Source of the DNA: an uncultured Oscillospiraceae bacterium
GTDB taxonomy: Bacteria > Bacillota_A > Clostridia > Oscillospirales > Oscillospiraceae
Assembly (NCBI GenBank): GCA_900754605.1
Contig: CAAEDK010000096.1
Coordinates: forward strand, 1 to 26,376
Length of the DNA stretch: 26,376 nucleotides
Direction of reading: 5' to 3'
The translations under genes and the position numbers were made by a program. The notes under the pieces are model-generated. The model saw nothing but the letters and a program-made list of their open reading frames with translations. It made no database searches and had not been told where the DNA came from. This document shows positions 1-6,975 of the stretch, one piece after another (position 1 is the stretch's first letter; each line of letters begins with the position of its first letter).

Positions 1-521
1 ATCTCAAAGATGCCATTGAACATCCCGCTGGCGATGATATGGCACAGGGATTTGTCCAGCACCGGGATGTCCCGGCCCAGGCGGCGGAGTACCTCCATGT
101 ACCGTTGGGTGTATTCCACCTCTGCCTCCACCATGTTGTGGACGAAGTGCTCATAGCTGGTGCCCTCCGCCCGACACAGGAGCAGCTTCACCGGCTCCCG
201 GTGGGCACAGATGTAATCCACCATCCAGTGGACACAGCCAGAAGACTCCACGCCCATGTGCTCCGGCTGCTGCTCCTCAGGCAGCTCGGCGAAGGAGGTC
301 TGGGCCGCCATGAACTTCCCCATGAGGGCGGCGGCATGGGGCTCCACGATAGAGGCGAACAGGGCCTCCTTGCTGGAAAAATAGCCGTAGAAGGCGCCGG
401 TGGTCACCCCGGCATTCTTCACGATCTGCCGCAGGGAGGCCCCCTGGAAGCCTTTATCCAGGAATTCCGCCATAGCGGCCTCCTGAATTTTTTCCAATGT
501 GGTAACAGATGTTTCTTCCAC
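1..521 (-). CDS. TetR/AcrR-family transcriptional regulator, 3' end cut by the window edge
   Basis: About 173 residues are visible; the C-terminus lies beyond the window. Residues 9-55 form a TetR helix-turn-helix: a first helix, then a recognition helix with the GVTTGAFYGYFSSKEALF signature at about 38-55. The rest is a helical ligand-binding domain with no recognised effector motif. The start is taken as GTG (519-521), because AGGAGAG lies 6 nt upstream and no in-frame ATG precedes it; the next ATG (residue 17) would cut the DNA-binding domain. A promoter and palindrome just upstream suggest autorepression. A bidirectional terminator separates it from the ATPase gene, so it is a separate unit and its target is unknown. 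Confidence 0.88.
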   Translation of the reverse strand, partial: MEETSVTTLEKIQEAAMAEFLDKGFQGASLRQIVKNAGVTTGAFYGYFSSKEALFASIVEPHAAALMGKFMAAQTSFAELPEEQQPEHMGVESSGCVHWMVDYICAHREPVKLLLCRAEGTSYEHFVHNMVEAEVEYTQRYMEVLRRLGRDIPVLDKSLCHIIASGMFNGIFE

Positions 522-541
522 TGGAATCTCTCCTGTAACAT

Positions 542-587
542 CGTTATATAACGGTGTTATAATACAACCAGCCCCACAATTTGTCAA
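542..587 (-). promoter_or_regulatory. Promoter and palindromic operator of the TetR gene
   Basis: Read on the minus strand: -35 TTGACA (582-587), 17-nt spacer, -10 TATTAT (559-564). The -10 overlaps a perfect inverted repeat TATAAC-GGT-GTTATA (547-561), which itself overlaps a second perfect palindrome CGTTATATAACG (542-553). Such dyads over the -10 of a tetR-type gene usually bind its own product; that assignment is inference. Confidence 0.75.
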
Positions 588-601
588 GGGGGGAAAGCCG
601 A

Positions 602-631
602 AAAAGCCCGGCGCAAGTGCGCCGGGCTTTT
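602..631. terminator. Bidirectional Rho-independent terminator after the ATPase gene
   Basis: A perfect 13-bp stem (AAAAGCCCGGCGC, 602-614, pairing with 619-631) has a 4-nt loop and T runs in both directions. It begins 3 nt beyond the ATPase stop codon on the minus strand and insulates the TetR unit. Confidence 0.92.
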
Positions 632-634
632 CGA

Positions 635-2731
635 TCAAAATCTTTGCCCTGATTTGGGAAGGGGCAGAGCACGCATGCTGTGGAGGCTGACGCCCAGAGT
701 GGACAGGTTGTGGAGCATGGCCGATGTGGCCGGCGGCAGCACACCCGCCGCGCCAAGGCCGATCAGCGCCCCGTTGAACCCGATGACGAATCGGTAGTTG
801 GCTTGGATGCGGTTCATGAGGGCCATGGCCAGCTGCCGCAGCTGCACCAGCTCCCACAGGCTGTCGGCGGCGATGGTGATATCGGCGATCTCTCTGGCGA
901 TGGCCGCCCCGTCGCTGATGGCGATGCCTGCATCCGCTTCGGAGAGGGCAGGGGAATCGTTGATGCCGTCTCCCACCATGAGGACTGTGTGCCCCTCCCG
1001 CCGCAGGGCTGCCACATACTCCGCCTTGTCCGCCGGAAGCACCCCGGCCCGGAAGTCATCTACCCCCAGCTGGGCCGCAATGGCGGCGGCGGTGCGGGGG
1101 CTGTCCCCGGTGAGCATGACAGTCTTTTTCACGCCCAGTCTCCGCAGAGCGGAGAACACATCTTTTGCCTCCTCCCGCAGGGGGTCGGAGATACAGATCA
1201 CGGCGGAGAGCACTCCGTCGATTGCCAGGTAGAGCTGGGAGAACTCCGGAGGCAGGGTGTCGAACTTTTCCTGCTCGCCTTCCGGAATGCGCACCTTCTC
1301 GTCCTCGAAGATAAAATGGGCACTGCCGATGCGCACTTGTTCCCCATCCACCGAGCTGGCGATGCCGTGCGCCACCAGATACTCCACCTTGGCATGGCGT
1401 TCCTCATGGCGCAGGCCTCGGCGGCGGGCCGCTTCCACTACGGCGTTGGCCATGGAGTGGGGGAAGTGTTCCTCCAGGCAGGCGGCCAGGCGGAGCATCT
1501 CCGCCTCATTCTTGCCGTTGAAGGGGATGATCTGGGCCACCTGGGGACAGGCGTGGGTAAGGGTGCCGGTCTTATCAAAGATGATGGTGTCCGCTTTGGC
1601 TGTGGCTTCCAGAAACCTGCCGCCCTTGACGGTGATGTGCTCACGCCCGGCCTCCCGCATGGCAGACATGACTGCCAAAGGCATCGCCAGCTTTAAGGCA
1701 CAGGAGAAGTCCACCATGAGCACCGACAGGGCTCGGGTCACATTCCGGGTGAGGAGCAAATCCAGCAGGCTCCCGGCGAAGGTATAGGGCACCAGCTTGT
1801 CGGCCAGGTTGGACGCCTTGGCTTCAGCGGCAGACTTCATCTGCTCCGACCGCTGGATCATGTCCACAATCTGGTCGTACCGGCCCTGGCCGGATGCCTG
1901 CTTCACCTCCAGGACGCACTCGCCCTCCTCCACCACGGTGCCGGCGTACAGCGCCCCTCCGGGACGCTTGGCCACAGGGACGGACTCGCCTGTGAGGGAG
2001 ACTTGATTGACGGTGATCTCACCCTCCGCCACCACGCCGTCCAGAGGGATGACGCCCCCGGCCCGGACCACAACCAGATCGCCGGGCTTCACTTGTCCAA
2101 TGGAGACCAGTACCTCGTCGTTCCCGTTTTTCAGCCACACCCGGTCTACGTGAAGGGACAAACTCTCCGCCAGGTCGGCCACAGACTTCTTCCTTGTCCA
2201 GTCTTCCAGCAGCTCCCCGATCTCCAGCAGGAACATGACGGTGCCGGCGGTGCCAAAGTCCCGGCGGCAGGCCGAAATCCCGATGGACAGGGCATCCAGC
2301 AGCTCCACCTTGATCTGACGCCGTCCCAGACAGCGAAGGCCCTTGCGCAGGAAAGGCGCCATGTGCCAAATCACCCGGGCAATCCGCAGCGGCGCAGGCA
2401 GGAACAGGGTGGCCGCCGCCTTTACTGCCACCTTACCCACCAGTTTCTCCTGGAACTCCCGGTTCATAGCCCGGGTGCTGTGATCGGGGAGGGCGACAGA
2501 CGCTTCTGCCCCGGCCCAGGTGAACGCGCCGAGTGCGGAGAGAACCGTTTCCCGCTCCCCTGTAAAGGTCACGATGAGACAGCCTGTGCGCTCATGGACA
2601 GCGGCTTCCCGGACCCAGGGCTGGCCCTTCAGCCAGGTCTCCAGCAGGTCGGCCTGACGCAAGGTCAGGTTTTTCTGCCGGAGGCGCAGACGTAGCCGCC
2701 CCCGGCTCTCGTGTACGATGGTTGCTCGCAT
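635..2731 (-). CDS. P1B-type heavy-metal-transporting ATPase, atypical SCA motif, FezB-like candidate
   Basis: A 698-residue inner-membrane cation pump. Visible landmarks are the actuator LTGES (246-250), phosphorylation site DKTGT with D386, FPHS (423-426) in place of the usual SEHP, TGD (541-543) and GDGINDSPA (587-595). The membrane metal-site motif is FSCALK (S343-C344-A345), not CPC/SPC/TPC. The N-terminus has an HMA-like fold without CxxC and starts with a basic HESRGRLRLR stretch (7-16). Basic GR-x-R N-termini and an SC-type motif are, from memory, features of the P1B-6 group that includes the ferrosome ATPase FezB; that subgroup call is inference. RBS GGAAGGAG precedes ATG. It is the last gene of the metal operon, directly after a hairpin with a T-tract. 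The transported metal is not established; Fe or Mn is favoured by the context. Confidence 0.93.
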   Translation of the reverse strand: MRATIVHESRGRLRLRLRQKNLTLRQADLLETWLKGQPWVREAAVHERTGCLIVTFTGERETVLSALGAFTWAGAEASVALPDHSTRAMNREFQEKLVGKVAVKAAATLFLPAPLRIARVIWHMAPFLRKGLRCLGRRQIKVELLDALSIGISACRRDFGTAGTVMFLLEIGELLEDWTRKKSVADLAESLSLHVDRVWLKNGNDEVLVSIGQVKPGDLVVVRAGGVIPLDGVVAEGEITVNQVSLTGESVPVAKRPGGALYAGTVVEEGECVLEVKQASGQGRYDQIVDMIQRSEQMKSAAEAKASNLADKLVPYTFAGSLLDLLLTRNVTRALSVLMVDFSCALKLAMPLAVMSAMREAGREHITVKGGRFLEATAKADTIIFDKTGTLTHACPQVAQIIPFNGKNEAEMLRLAACLEEHFPHSMANAVVEAARRRGLRHEERHAKVEYLVAHGIASSVDGEQVRIGSAHFIFEDEKVRIPEGEQEKFDTLPPEFSQLYLAIDGVLSAVICISDPLREEAKDVFSALRRLGVKKTVMLTGDSPRTAAAIAAQLGVDDFRAGVLPADKAEYVAALRREGHTVLMVGDGINDSPALSEADAGIAISDGAAIAREIADITIAADSLWELVQLRQLAMALMNRIQANYRFVIGFNGALIGLGAAGVLPPATSAMLHNLSTLGVSLHSMRALPLPKSGQRF

Positions 2732-2750
2732 ACAGGTACTCCTTCCTATG

Positions 2751-2776
2751 AAAAAGGGAGCCGCTTTCCGGCTCCC
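2751..2776 (-). terminator. Terminator or attenuator between the DUF6110 and ATPase genes
   Basis: On the minus strand GGGAGCCG-gaaag-CGGCTCCC is followed at once by TTTTT (2755 to 2751). The T-tract ends about 5 nt before the ATPase ribosome site. It has full intrinsic-terminator form, so it may limit read-through into the ATPase gene or stabilise the upstream transcript. Confidence 0.75.
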
Positions 2777-2787
2777 TTCCGCAGCTT

Positions 2788-3051
2788 TTAAGCCTCCTGA
2801 CCCTCCACCTGGGTTTCGGCCTCCTTGGAGGCCCGGGCCTCATTGATGTCTTTGGCGGAGGCCACAATGTCGGCGGCGTTCTCTTGGACGGCGGTGACCG
2901 TCTCCATCACGCTGTCCTTCATCCGCAGGCCGGCGGCGGTGATGTGGATGTAGGCATTCTTGGCATCCTTGCTGGTCAGCAGCTTCACGCCGGCAGAGCC
3001 GAACAGAGCACCGCCCACAAAGCAGGCCAGTCTGACGTAATGCTTCATCAT
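2788..3051 (-). CDS. DUF6110-family small membrane-associated protein
   Basis: 87 residues. An N-terminal hydrophobic segment (about 8-27) carries glycine-zipper spacing, GGALFGSAG at 13-21. An amphipathic helical region follows, then an acidic/charged tail (about 60-87). It matches my recollection of DUF6110 proteins, which sit directly upstream of P-type ATPases in Clostridia. The start ATG has AAAGGAAG upstream; a second Met follows immediately. There are no cysteines near a metal motif apart from C10. The likely role is a membrane partner of the ATPase. In ferrosome loci a small GxxxG-containing membrane protein accompanies FezB, so a FezA-like role is possible but unproven. Confidence 0.82.
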   Translation of the reverse strand: MMKHYVRLACFVGGALFGSAGVKLLTSKDAKNAYIHITAAGLRMKDSVMETVTAVQENAADIVASAKDINEARASKEAETQVEGQEA

Positions 3052-3075
3052 AGGATTCTTCCTTTCCGTGATTGG

Positions 3076-3156
3076 TTATTTGCGTTTGTAACCTGTGATC
3101 ATCACCATGATCATGCAGATCACGGCGCCCCAGGCCCAGAAGCGATGTTGTTTCAT
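3076..3156 (-). CDS. 26-residue single-span membrane peptide of the metal operon
   Basis: A very short gene: ATG at 3154-3156, stop TAA at 3076-3078, with a near-perfect ribosome site (AGGAGGAG) 6-7 nt upstream. The peptide has a basic/aromatic head (MKQHRFWAWG), one hydrophobic span rich in Met/Ile/Val (about residues 10-21) and a basic tail (YKRK). It lies 24 nt upstream of the DUF6110 gene in the same direction. The strong RBS, positive ends, operon position and absence of any competing gene support a real product. Likely a membrane microprotein associated with the ATPase; no function is known to me. Confidence 0.72.
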   Translation of the reverse strand: MKQHRFWAWGAVICMIMVMITGYKRK

Positions 3157-3206
3157 CAAGATCTCCTCCTGTCTGGAAACAAGCCCGTCTCTTCGCGTAT
3201 TAAAGC

Positions 3207-3238
3207 ATTATAGCAGATGAAACGCCCGGTGTATCACC
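3207..3238 (-). promoter_or_regulatory. Internal extended -10 promoter upstream of the microprotein gene
   Basis: In the 105-nt gap after the AraC gene, the minus strand reads TGCTATAAT, an extended -10 (TATAAT = 3207-3212). No good -35 is seen at the right distance. Instead an inverted repeat GGTG-ATA-CACC (3228-3238) occupies that position, as expected for an activator-dependent promoter. The AraC product of the preceding gene is the natural candidate activator. Confidence 0.5.
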
Positions 3239-3261
3239 AAAACAGACGATGTTGTGCCGGT

Positions 3262-4143
3262 TCAGACATCCTTCCGGTACTTGGCCGGCGTCATACCGTA
3301 CTGCCGGCGGAAGGCGGCGGTGAACTGGCTGGCACTGCCATATCCGACTGACTGAGCCACCCCCAGAACACTGAGGGAGGAGTCCCGCAGCAGCTCTGCC
3401 GCCCGTTCCATCCGCCGCTGCCGCAGCCAGGCGTGGACCGGCAGGCCGTACAGACGGCGGAAAGCATCCTTGAATGTTGTGGCGGAGAGCATGGCCATGC
3501 GGCTCAGGGCTGGGATGGTCAGGGGATCGGCCAGGTGATCCTCCATATAACGGCGCGTCTTTCCTAAAACCCGGACTACCTCCCGATCCAGTGCCGGGAC
3601 CGGGAGGACATTCAGCGCATTTCCCTCTGGGGCGGAGAGCAGATAGAGCAGCTCTGCCGATTTCCACACGCACCAGCGGGCCTGCTCGCTCTGGGGCAGG
3701 CAGTCCAGGTTGGCAAAGACCGCCCGGCTCCAGGTGCTGGGCCCCTCTACGGCACAGCCGTTCCGGCTGGCCATCCATCGCCGTACCTGCTCTGTGTCCA
3801 GAGAGAGGCCCCCCAGCAGCGCACACAGGGCCTCCAGGCTGTCCCGGGCGCTGCGGGCGTCCACTGCTACCAGGACTCCCTCCAGGGAGGTGCCGACCTT
3901 GACGGCGGACAGGCTGGAGGCGTCCGTGAGAAGAAGCACCTGCCGGGCACCTGCCGTCAGGGCCGATCCGTCCCGCCGGGTCAGTGTTACCGTCCCGGCA
4001 ACACAGAACAAGGCCTCGAAATGCAGAGGCTCCAGTCGAAGGGGCAGGGGGAGAGGGCTCTTTTCCAGAGAGAACAGGCAGGCCCGGACGCCGGGCATCA
4101 CCTGCGACCAGTCTCCACGGTCCGCCAGAACCTCTGCCAGCAT
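3262..4143 (-). CDS. AraC-family transcriptional regulator
   Basis: 293 residues from the ATG at 4141-4143, chosen because AGAGGAGG lies just upstream and the longer reading frame begins with low-complexity sequence. The N-terminal part (about 30-175) is a sensor region with a cupin-like stretch, as in PchR/YbtA-type regulators. The C-terminal AraC domain (about 190-293) has both helix-turn-helix units, the second ending in VGYGSASQFTAAFRRQYGMT-type sequence followed by PAKYRK. It lies between the HMA gene (40-nt gap) and the microprotein gene (105-nt gap), all co-directional. Likely a local activator of the metal genes; the effector is unknown, with an iron-complex or metal signal plausible by analogy with PchR-like proteins. 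Confidence 0.9.
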   Translation of the reverse strand: MLAEVLADRGDWSQVMPGVRACLFSLEKSPLPLPLRLEPLHFEALFCVAGTVTLTRRDGSALTAGARQVLLLTDASSLSAVKVGTSLEGVLVAVDARSARDSLEALCALLGGLSLDTEQVRRWMASRNGCAVEGPSTWSRAVFANLDCLPQSEQARWCVWKSAELLYLLSAPEGNALNVLPVPALDREVVRVLGKTRRYMEDHLADPLTIPALSRMAMLSATTFKDAFRRLYGLPVHAWLRQRRMERAAELLRDSSLSVLGVAQSVGYGSASQFTAAFRRQYGMTPAKYRKDV

Positions 4144-4183
4144 CCGTCTGCCTCCTCTCTCTGCTGATCTGTGTCCCGGCCGC

Positions 4184-4432
4184 TTACCGGCCGAACAGCC
4201 CCTTCTTCCCCCAGGGCTCTTTCCGAATCTCCCCTGCGTCATAGCCGGTGGCCCGGATGGCTTCCCGCAGGGCTGCCTCATCCAACTCTGTTTCTGCGAT
4301 CACCGTGGTCTCCTTTTTGCTCCGGGACGAGGTGACTTTCTTCACCGGAAAGGCTCTGCGCACCGCGTCGTTCACATGGCTCTCACACATGCCGCACATC
4401 ATACCTGTCACCCGCACAGTATATTTCCACAT
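4184..4432 (-). CDS. Heavy-metal-associated (HMA) domain protein
   Basis: 82 residues with one ferredoxin-like HMA domain. The metal-binding loop reads GMMCGMCESH, giving C13 and C16 in the usual GMxCxxC context. The domain ends near TGYDAGE (about 62-68), followed by a short basic tail. It resembles CopZ/MerP-type carriers in size, but the second half of the motif is unusual (Met between the cysteines, and His19). RBS GGAGGCGG precedes ATG. It is the first gene of the metal operon. It could deliver metal to the ATPase, whose own N-terminal domain lacks CxxC, or act as a sensor or buffer. Confidence 0.88.
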   Translation of the reverse strand: MWKYTVRVTGMMCGMCESHVNDAVRRAFPVKKVTSSRSKKETTVIAETELDEAALREAIRATGYDAGEIRKEPWGKKGLFGR

Positions 4433-4458
4433 ATTCTGCCGCCTCCACTGCTGCTTCT

Positions 4459-4474
4459 ATTAGTTAACGCTAAC
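4459..4474 (-). promoter_or_regulatory. DtxR/IdeR-type operator box 2
   Basis: The plus strand reads ATTAGTTAACGCTAAC: TTAG-N6-CTAA at 4460-4473, within the leader and about 27 nt upstream of the HMA start. It has the same half-sites and spacing as box 1, 84 bp away. Half-sites of this form are typical of DtxR/IdeR-family Fe/Mn repressors; the identity of the repressor is inferred. Confidence 0.6.
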
Positions 4475-4478
4475 CGCA

Positions 4479-4509
4479 GGACAATCTTTTCCTGTCAGGG
4501 GAATTGTCC
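4479..4509. other. Inverted repeat in the leader of the metal operon
   Basis: GGACAAT (4479-4485) pairs with ATTGTCC (4503-4509), and an inner CCTG-t-CAGG extends the structure. It lies between the two TTAG-N6-CTAA boxes in the transcribed leader. It has no T-tract, so it is not a terminator; it may be an RNA stem-loop or a protein-binding dyad. Confidence 0.5.
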
Positions 4510-4542
4510 AGGTAATATCAGTCTGCTTTCCCATACAAATCA

Positions 4543-4595
4543 GTTAGCCAAATCTAACCAAAAACATTATAGAGCCGCATCTTCTGGTTTGTCAA
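4543..4595 (-). promoter_or_regulatory. Sigma-70 promoter with operator box 1 for the metal operon
   Basis: On the minus strand: -35 TTGACA (4590-4595), 18-nt spacer, -10 TATAAT (4566-4571), both perfect consensus. The expected start site (about 4559) abuts GTTAG-N6-CTAAC (4543-4558). A repressor bound there would block initiation, so the operon is probably repressed by a DtxR-like regulator when its metal is plentiful. Confidence 0.75.
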
Positions 4596-4599
4596 GCCC

Positions 4600-5141
4600 C
4601 GGGACCGCGCAAGCATTGGCACCCGGCATGGTATTCCGGCAGGGACCTCTTAAAACCGGCTACGACCGTCTGGCAAACGGTACGCAAAGCGGCTGCTTTG
4701 AGAGAGGGGCGACCATACAAAAGCATTTGAACGGCGTGGCGCTCGAAAGAGGGGAAATTACGGATGTGCCTGCCTTTTATCGGCGTGTTGATTCCGTTTG
4801 CAGGAACCGCTTTCCGGCCTGCACCTTACTTTGGCCGGTGTCGGAGCAACGGCTCCCCCACCTCCGCCAAAAGAGCCGGCAGGTGAAAGGGCCCCACACC
4901 CATCTACGATGCTCCGCCACGATGGCGCTGGATGCATGGTGCCGGGCTAACAAGGAACATGCCCGGAACGAAGGACTTTCCTGCTCTCGACGGCCCTGCA
5001 GATTCTGAGCCGTGTTTCAGCCTGCGGCCCGATCTCCAGTTCTGCAGACGGCGGCAGAATCTCCTGGTCCTGCCGGGTTGACGTCTCTTCCAGATCTGAT
5101 AAATTCGTCCTCGACTATCTGTCTCTTGCAGTTTGCCCTCT
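4600..5141. other. Decayed region without an intact gene
   Basis: No complete gene with a ribosome site is seen on either strand. A plus-strand stretch around 4675-4800 gives plausible protein (for example GATIQKHLNGVALERGEI) but has no start or continuation, and it changes frame near 4800. It is probably gene debris. Confidence 0.4.
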
Positions 5142-5475
5142 TTACCATGGCTGAAAATAGCGATTGCAGTCCTCTTGGGCCTGCTTCAGCGCTTCTTCTG
5201 GGGAACATACCCCCAAAACTGCCTGCTGGACATGGGCCGCCAGAATGGTCTCTAGTTGCAGCTCGCTGAAGTTCTGGTAGTAAGTGCTGTTGCTGCGGCG
5301 CTGCGCTGTGGGAAAGCTCTTTCGCGCAGTGGAGAGCTAGGGGTATTGCTCGCTGATATCGCGGTTGCTGTATGCGGAACGGCAGGGAGACAGGCCGCCC
5401 AGCATCGTGAAGACCGGTGCCACCAAGTCCATATCCTCCCGTTCTGCCCGTCGTGGCGGGATAGAATGCTGCTTC
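5142..5475 (-). pseudogene. C-terminal remnant of an ABC sugar-transporter solute-binding protein
   Basis: In one minus-strand frame, about 105 codons read DLVAPVFTMLGGLSP, then YSNRDISEQYP, stop, LSTARKSFPTAQRRSNSTYY, then SELQLETILAAHVQQAVLG and SPEEALKQAQEDCNRYF, ending at TAA (5142-5144). This is the typical C-terminus of extracellular sugar-binding proteins of ABC importers (family 1). The in-frame TAG at 5337-5339 sits where the family usually has Trp (YPWL), so TGG to TAG is the simplest reading. Upstream of about 5475 the frame runs into a stop and the N-terminal two-thirds is missing. No permease genes remain nearby. Confidence 0.72.
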
Positions 5476-5782
5476 CGGCCTGACGTCTGCTGTCATACGC
5501 TTTCTGCTTTTTGCGTCACAGTTGGCCGACGCGATACCGCCCGGAGGAGACTCTGCGCTCTTGTACCGGGACGTTTTTTGCCTTTTACGGGGCCATGTAA
5601 AACAAGCTCAAATTGGTCTGGCAGACCCAACCTGGCTTTATAGCTGTTTGAAACAGCATCGGCTCATAGATGGAAATCTCAGGCTTATCTCTGCCGCACC
5701 TTGAGCAGTGGGCATTGCCCCTTTTTCTCTGCCTTTTCAAAGTGGACACAGGCTACCGCCTGGTATTGCATTCCGCTTCTCT

Positions 5783-5812
5783 CCCGGCTGATTTCCAAAG
5801 AAATCAGCCGGG
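5783..5812. repeat. Perfect 13-bp stem-loop
   Basis: CCCGGCTGATTTC (5783-5795), a CAAA loop, then GAAATCAGCCGGG (5800-5812), followed on the plus strand by TTT. It resembles a weak plus-strand terminator. A similar GATTTC/GAAATC hairpin precedes the tRNA fragment at 7549. Confidence 0.55.
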
Positions 5813-5975
5813 TTTCCTGCGCCTTCAAAGAATTAGATGGTATCTGGAAGAATTTTTGCGTGGTTTTGCCGTATTCTGAGCTGCTGTGATAAGCATTTGT
5901 TGGCTTCATAGCCGAGACGATGATCTGGTGAATGCTTTGCGCTGTCATTCTCAAACTGCTGGTTTTAAATATTGG

Positions 5976-6089
5976 ATAAAAAATATCGCCTACATTCCCG
6001 GCAGGTTTTTCTACACGGTCAGCAAGGAGAAGATCGTCCAGTACATCCCCATTCTGGGCAGCAAAATTAACCAATATCTCGAAAAATAA
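5976..6089 (+). pseudogene. Possible C-terminal gene fragment of unknown family
   Basis: The last 37 codons of a plus-strand frame end IPGRFFYTVSKEKIVQYIPI followed by LGSKINQYLEK and a TAA. GC-rich codon choice (ATC, GTC, CAG, CTG, GGC) resembles the intact genes here, unlike the AT-rich sequence before it, and no start or RBS fits. It may be the tail of a lost gene. I do not recognise the family. Confidence 0.25.
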
Positions 6090-6975
6090 TTAATAAGCAA
6101 CGGTCCGGCCTGTTTGGATCCTGACAGTATTCGGACGGAAACCGCTGGTTTGAAGGCATGAGGACTTTCGGTTCCCCGGATGCATTCCGTCCGTCAAACT
6201 GCTGTGCCGCAGTGCTTTTCGGACCTTTTGCTTCCTGAAATCCCCAAGAGCCAAAGGGCGATTCATTCCGCTCTGCGGTGGCTTTTGATATTCTGGTGCA
6301 GGATTTTGAGGGACAGATCTATCAAAATTTGCACCGCACTAAAGAATATAGAAGGCTCTCGATGAATAATGCAAAGAGACAAGACCGAGAACTGGGGCCC
6401 TGAACGGGAGAGTCACACGTTGCCGCCTGTCAGTGGTTTGTCTGAGGCTTTGGCAGAGAGGGCAGCACCAGGACGGCTGAAGCGGCTACGAACAGTGTGT
6501 GGCCTGTGTGCCCGCCACGGAAGCAGGGAATAGTCCCAGCCCCACCGAACCATTGGGAGCGGAAACAAGGTAGTTTTGAGGCTCTGCGGAGGACGAAAGA
6601 AAAAACAGGATAAAGACCGGGGGAGCGCAAGCGGCCTCCGGTCGGATCACAGCAGTCCGTAGTGCGGGCTGTTTCAAGGGTTTTCATAGGGCTGTGAAGT
6701 GGGGCAAAAATATGGGGATGGGATCCGCTCTGGGATCACTTTCCCGGAATGCTTAGAGACAAAATCAAAAAGTGGGAGGCGTGCCGGGAATATGTACGGT
6801 TTTCTGCGGTTTTGGCCCACGGTTCCAGAGCGCATCCCCTTGCGGTACTGAAAACAAACATAGGGCCTCCAGCCTGGCAGCCGAGTTGTTACTTTTCTAA
6901 AAATTTCTATCCAGTTTCCTGGCTACTGAACCAGCGTCGTGATATGATGTGTCACTAACAAGGATGCAGCACAAT

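Larger units (their letters stand above)
5476..6600. other. Decayed region, no intact gene
   Basis: No gene with start, RBS and family signature is found. A 129-codon minus-strand frame (5685-6074) exists but is crossed by a perfect 13-bp hairpin and matches nothing I recognise. A plus-strand piece (about 6280-6403) encodes a DUF6809-like stretch with EGQIYQNLHRTKEYRRLS but has no start. It is best read as gene debris to the left of integrase relic R1. Confidence 0.4.

Noticed and set aside
39..551. Plus-strand frame of 170 codons opposite the TetR gene
   Set aside because: It is the shadow of the TetR reading frame, with no ribosome site and no family resemblance.
680..1696. Long plus-strand frames opposite the ATPase
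   Set aside because: GC-rich antisense frames; Arg/His/Gly-rich translation without domain, while the minus strand has all P-type ATPase motifs.
3710..5008. 432-codon plus-strand frame
   Set aside because: It overlaps the AraC gene, the HMA gene and their promoter in antisense and lacks RBS and motifs.
5017..5496. 159-codon minus-strand frame
   Set aside because: It is the neighbouring frame of the sugar-binding-protein remnant; the remnant's frame carries the family signature instead.
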